NCBI RefSeq assembly: GCF_016595245.1
Contig: NZ_JAENHM010000064.1
Span: 1 to 64,000 of the forward strand
Source: Azospirillum endophyticum
GTDB lineage: Bacteria > Pseudomonadota > Alphaproteobacteria > Azospirillales > Azospirillaceae
Direction of reading: 5' to 3'
DNA: 64,000 nucleotides
The translations under genes and the position numbers were made by a program. Position 1 is the first letter of the stretch. The number at the start of each line of letters is the position of its first letter. Below are positions 61,713-64,000 of the stretch, piece by piece. The notes below the pieces were generated by a model. The model did not search any database, was not told where the DNA came from, and was given only the letters and a program-made list of their open reading frames with translations.

Positions 61713-62558
61713 ATGGGCAAGCTGCTGAGCGACGCGCAGATCCAGGGATTCCGCGACGACGGCTACGTGTCGGGCATTCCGGTGCTGGACCCGGCGGAGG
61801 TGGCCGACCTCGTCGCCCGCACCGAGGCCTTCGAGGCCGAGCGCCCGCAGGACGTCGCCTGGGCCTTCGACATCAAGGCGAACCTGCTGCTGGACTGGGT
61901 CTACCGGCTCGGCTGCAACGGCCGGCTGCTCGACGCGGTGGAGGATCTGATCGGCCCCGACCTGCTGATGACCAACGGCGTCTACCGCAACAAGGCTCCG
62001 GGATCGGCGGTCGATTACGGCTGGCACCAGGATTCCGCGCGGATCCAGGTCGAGCCCTGCTTCGTCATCGCCTATGTCGCGCTGTCGCCGGCGACGCCGG
62101 AGAACGGTTGCCTGCGGGTGATCCCCGGCACCCACGACCGCGTCCGGCCCTTTTCCCTGACCGAAGGCAGCGGCCAGCGCCGCCGCCTCGTCGCCCGCGT
62201 CATCGACGTCGACGAGAGCGCGGCCGTCGACCTCGCCCTGGCGCCGGGCGAGGCGGCGATCTTCCACAGCAACCTGATCCACGGCTCGGCGCCGAACCGC
62301 AGCGACGCGCGGCGGATGGCCCTGCTCTACGACTACACCCCGGCCGAAGCCCGGCAGAATGTCGGCCGGGGCTCCGGCCAGCTCGTCCGCGGCACCGACC
62401 GCTGGGGTCATTTCGCACCGGAGCCGGTGCCCGAACCCGGCCTGACCGAAGCCAACGTGCTGGGCCGGCGCGCCATCCTGTCGACCTACCACGAGAATGT
62501 GCTGATGGGCCCGCGGCTGCCCGGCGAGACGGCGACCTTCCCGGACCGGCCCTACTGA
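61713..62558 (+). CDS. PhyH family dioxygenase
   Basis: Fe(II)/2-oxoglutarate dioxygenase of 281 residues of the phytanoyl-CoA hydroxylase family. The iron ligands are in YGWHQDSARIQ near residue 107 and the distal His and 2-oxoglutarate Arg in IHGSAPNRSDARR near 190. The start at 61713 follows GGAGG by four bases. It lies 44 bp after the MATE exporter on the same strand. Substrate unknown; a small hydroxylatable metabolite is likely. Confidence 0.9.
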   Translation: MGKLLSDAQIQGFRDDGYVSGIPVLDPAEVADLVARTEAFEAERPQDVAWAFDIKANLLLDWVYRLGCNGRLLDAVEDLIGPDLLMTNGVYRNKAPGSAVDYGWHQDSARIQVEPCFVIAYVALSPATPENGCLRVIPGTHDRVRPFSLTEGSGQRRRLVARVIDVDESAAVDLALAPGEAAIFHSNLIHGSAPNRSDARRMALLYDYTPAEARQNVGRGSGQLVRGTDRWGHFAPEPVPEPGLTEANVLGRRAILSTYHENVLMGPRLPGETATFPDRPY

Positions 62559-62568
62559 CCGTCACCGA

Positions 62569-62646
62569 GCGGCGAACGCCGCCCGCGGATCGTCATCGGG
62601 CGGCGTTCGCCGCCCGTACGTCGTTATCTCGCGGCGTTCGCCGCCC
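62569..62646. repeat. Triplicated hairpin-forming repeat between convergent genes
   Basis: Three copies of a GGCGGCG-TTCGCCGCCC-like unit, at 62569-62586, 62598-62615 and 62630-62646. The middle copy is a perfect 8-bp hairpin. The third overlaps the 3' end of the LysR gene, and each copy would encode the same RAANAAR end in that frame. This looks like duplication of the gene end that formed a terminator region. Confidence 0.7.
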
Positions 62647-63526
62647 GCAAATCGTCGCAGAAGGCACGGACGAGCTGGTTCGACCGGGTGGCCGCCGCCG
62701 GCAGCGCCAGCGCGATGTCGGAGGGCATGCGGTAGCGGTCGGGCTGGACCGCCCGCATGCGTTCGGCGGCGATCCATTGGGCGGCGTAATGCTCGGGCAG
62801 GAAGCCGATGAACTGGCCGGACAGGATCAGGTGGGCCTGCGCCTCCATGTTCTCGACGCTGGCCTTGTGGTTGGCCTGCCCGATGGCGGCGAGGTCGCGT
62901 TCCAGGCTGTAGGCGCGGGCGACGAAATGATAGCGGGTGACGTCCGGCACCTCCAGCCCGGCGCCGATCCGCTCGTACAGCGGATGGCCCTGCCCGCAAT
63001 AGAGCAGGCTGGTCTCGGTGTAGAGCGTCTCGTACTCGACGCCGGCGACATGGTGGGGAAACACCGCGACGGCGAGGTTCAGGCGGCCGTCGAGCAGCGC
63101 GTGGTTCAGGCCGGATGGACGGTCGACCGCAAGGCGGATGTGGACCTCGTTGTCGCGCTGCTCGAAGCGGTTGATGGCGGCGGCGATGGGGGAGCGGCTG
63201 TCGGTCACCGTGCTGTCGACGAGGCCGATGGTCAGTTCCCCGACCAGACGGCCGCGCAGGGAGGCCGTCTCGATGCGGAAGTCGTCGAGCGCGTGGAACA
63301 GCCGCTTGGTGGCGCGGTGGACCCGCTCACCCTTCTCGGTCAGCCGGAAGCCGTTGCGCCCGCGCTCGCACAGCGTCATGCCGAGACGCTGTTCGAGGTT
63401 GCTCAGATGGATGCTCAGCGTCGACGGCGTCAGCCCCAGCTTGGCCTGCGCACCGGCGAAGCCGCCGCTCTCCGCCAGGGTGTGGAAGACCCGGAGAAGG
63501 CGGAGGTCGATGTTGTCGACGTTCAT
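62624..63526 (-). CDS. LysR family transcription regulator
   Basis: Regulator of 300 residues, paralogue of the one at 56157-57059: NIDLRLLRVF near the start, AGAQAKLGLTPSTLSIHLSN in the helix-turn-helix, and CERGRNGFRLTEKGERVHRA. The effector domain runs to the C-terminus DDLRAANAAR. It ends convergent with the PhyH-family gene and starts 108 bp from the end of the ureohydrolase gene. It may control either neighbour. Confidence 0.93.
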   Translation of the reverse strand: MNVDNIDLRLLRVFHTLAESGGFAGAQAKLGLTPSTLSIHLSNLEQRLGMTLCERGRNGFRLTEKGERVHRATKRLFHALDDFRIETASLRGRLVGELTIGLVDSTVTDSRSPIAAAINRFEQRDNEVHIRLAVDRPSGLNHALLDGRLNLAVAVFPHHVAGVEYETLYTETSLLYCGQGHPLYERIGAGLEVPDVTRYHFVARAYSLERDLAAIGQANHKASVENMEAQAHLILSGQFIGFLPEHYAAQWIAAERMRAVQPDRYRMPSDIALALPAAATRSNQLVRAFCDDLRAANAAR

Positions 63527-63634
63527 GCGTCACCCCTCGCCCGTTGACCGCGCCGCCCCACGACGGAGGCGGCGCGCCATACGTATGCAAGGCATGAGCC
63601 AGCCGCTTGCCGCTCCGCCCTCTCGGAAGCAGCG

Positions 63635-64000
63635 TCAGCGCAGGCGCGGCCGGTGGTGCAGCACGCGCCCGATCACGTTCATCAGAAGCTGCGCGCCGAG
63701 GATCGCGGTCCCGCCGGTGTGGTCGTAGTCGGGCGCCACCTCGACGAGGTCGATGCCGACCACCGGGTTGCGCCGCGCGATGCCGTCCAGCAGTTCCAGC
63801 ACCTCGTAATAGGTGAAGCCGCCATGGCTCGGCGTTCCGGTGCCCGGGGCGATGGACGGGTCGAAGCCGTCGATATCGATGGTCAGGTAGCAGCGGCGCC
63901 CCGGCGGAATGCGCGCGACCACCGCCTCGATGCCGAGCTTGCGGATCTGGCGGACGCTGAGGATGTCGGACCCCATGGCGCGGGCGGCGTCGTAGCCATC
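63635..64000 (-). CDS. Ureohydrolase family protein, 5' end outside window
   Basis: C-terminal 121 residues of a second agmatinase-family enzyme; the gene continues beyond the right edge. The metal motif CYLTIDIDGFDPSIAPGTGTP and the following VVGIDLVEVAPDYDHTGGTA are typical. It is similar in motif layout to the ureohydrolase at 50133 but not the same protein. Its stop lies 108 bp from the LysR start on the same strand. Confidence 0.9.
   Translation of the reverse strand, partial: DGYDAARAMGSDILSVRQIRKLGIEAVVARIPPGRRCYLTIDIDGFDPSIAPGTGTPSHGGFTYYEVLELLDGIARRNPVVGIDLVEVAPDYDHTGGTAILGAQLLMNVIGRVLHHRPRLR

Noticed and set aside
1-64000. tRNA, rRNA, integrase, transposase or phage genes
   Set aside because: None were recognised on either strand, so no direct evidence for an integrated mobile element can be given despite the modular gene content.

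Overview
This is a GC-rich (roughly two-thirds G+C by eye) stretch of proteobacterial chromosome. Three things point to an alphaproteobacterium, most likely a Rhodospirillales/Azospirillum-type metabolic generalist: the FnrL-like regulator architecture, the polyhydroxyalkanoate genes, and the density of ABC-transport and catabolic operons. The genus is an inference; no rRNA or other marker gene lies in the window.

Region 1 (about 1-18.7 kb) is a near-complete formate hydrogenlyase locus. A Cys-type formate dehydrogenase H (fdhF) and a HydN-like ferredoxin run leftward. A tightly coupled rightward operon, hyfA-B-C-D-E-F-G-H-I-hycH-hycI, encodes a group 4 [NiFe] hydrogenase with its membrane arm, its maturation protein and its C-terminal protease. 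It is followed by a formate channel (focA), the formate dehydrogenase sulfurtransferase fdhD on the other strand, and hypA-hypC-hupE for nickel delivery. Together these genes import formate, oxidise it and pass the electrons to protons to make H2, probably with ion pumping. hypB, hypD, hypE, hypF and an FhlA-type activator are not in the window.

Region 2 (about 18.7-36.7 kb) is a stress and low-oxygen survival island. It contains a small unknown protein, an FNR-like regulator that keeps the four Fe-S cysteines, two universal stress proteins, a c-type cytochrome, a phasin, a DegP-like protease without PDZ domain, Hsp20, an MgtA-type ATPase, glycogen debranching enzyme GlgX, three small proteins, an extra FtsH and a PHA synthase. 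The main discovery candidate is here. Nine copies of a palindromic TTAAYC-NN-GRTWAA motif lie upstream of almost all these genes and were not noticed elsewhere in the window. The motif looks like an FNR box whose core G is changed to A, and the local FNR-like regulator has an altered recognition helix. Several small palindromic repeats lie between the genes.

Region 3 (about 36.8-48.8 kb) has two consecutive leftward operons: a polyamine-type ABC transporter with a thiamine-diphosphate enzyme, and an IclR regulator with two unrecognised proteins, a variant M19 dipeptidase, an aldehyde dehydrogenase and a RidA protein. Related AT-rich GTATTCTA elements lie upstream of both. A 1.4-kb gap (48.8-50.1 kb) holds a decayed amidohydrolase.

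Region 4 (about 50.1-64 kb) is a second catabolic area: a SsuABC/TauABC-like transporter operon with two short-chain dehydrogenases, a creatininase-family amidohydrolase and a ureohydrolase, with a divergent LysR gene. Next come a GhrA-type reductase, a TauD-family dioxygenase, a class II aldolase, a MATE exporter with an abnormal 5' end, a PhyH-family dioxygenase, a second paralogous LysR and a second ureohydrolase cut by the window edge. The substrate is not evident; a nitrogen-rich or guanidino compound is a reasonable guess.
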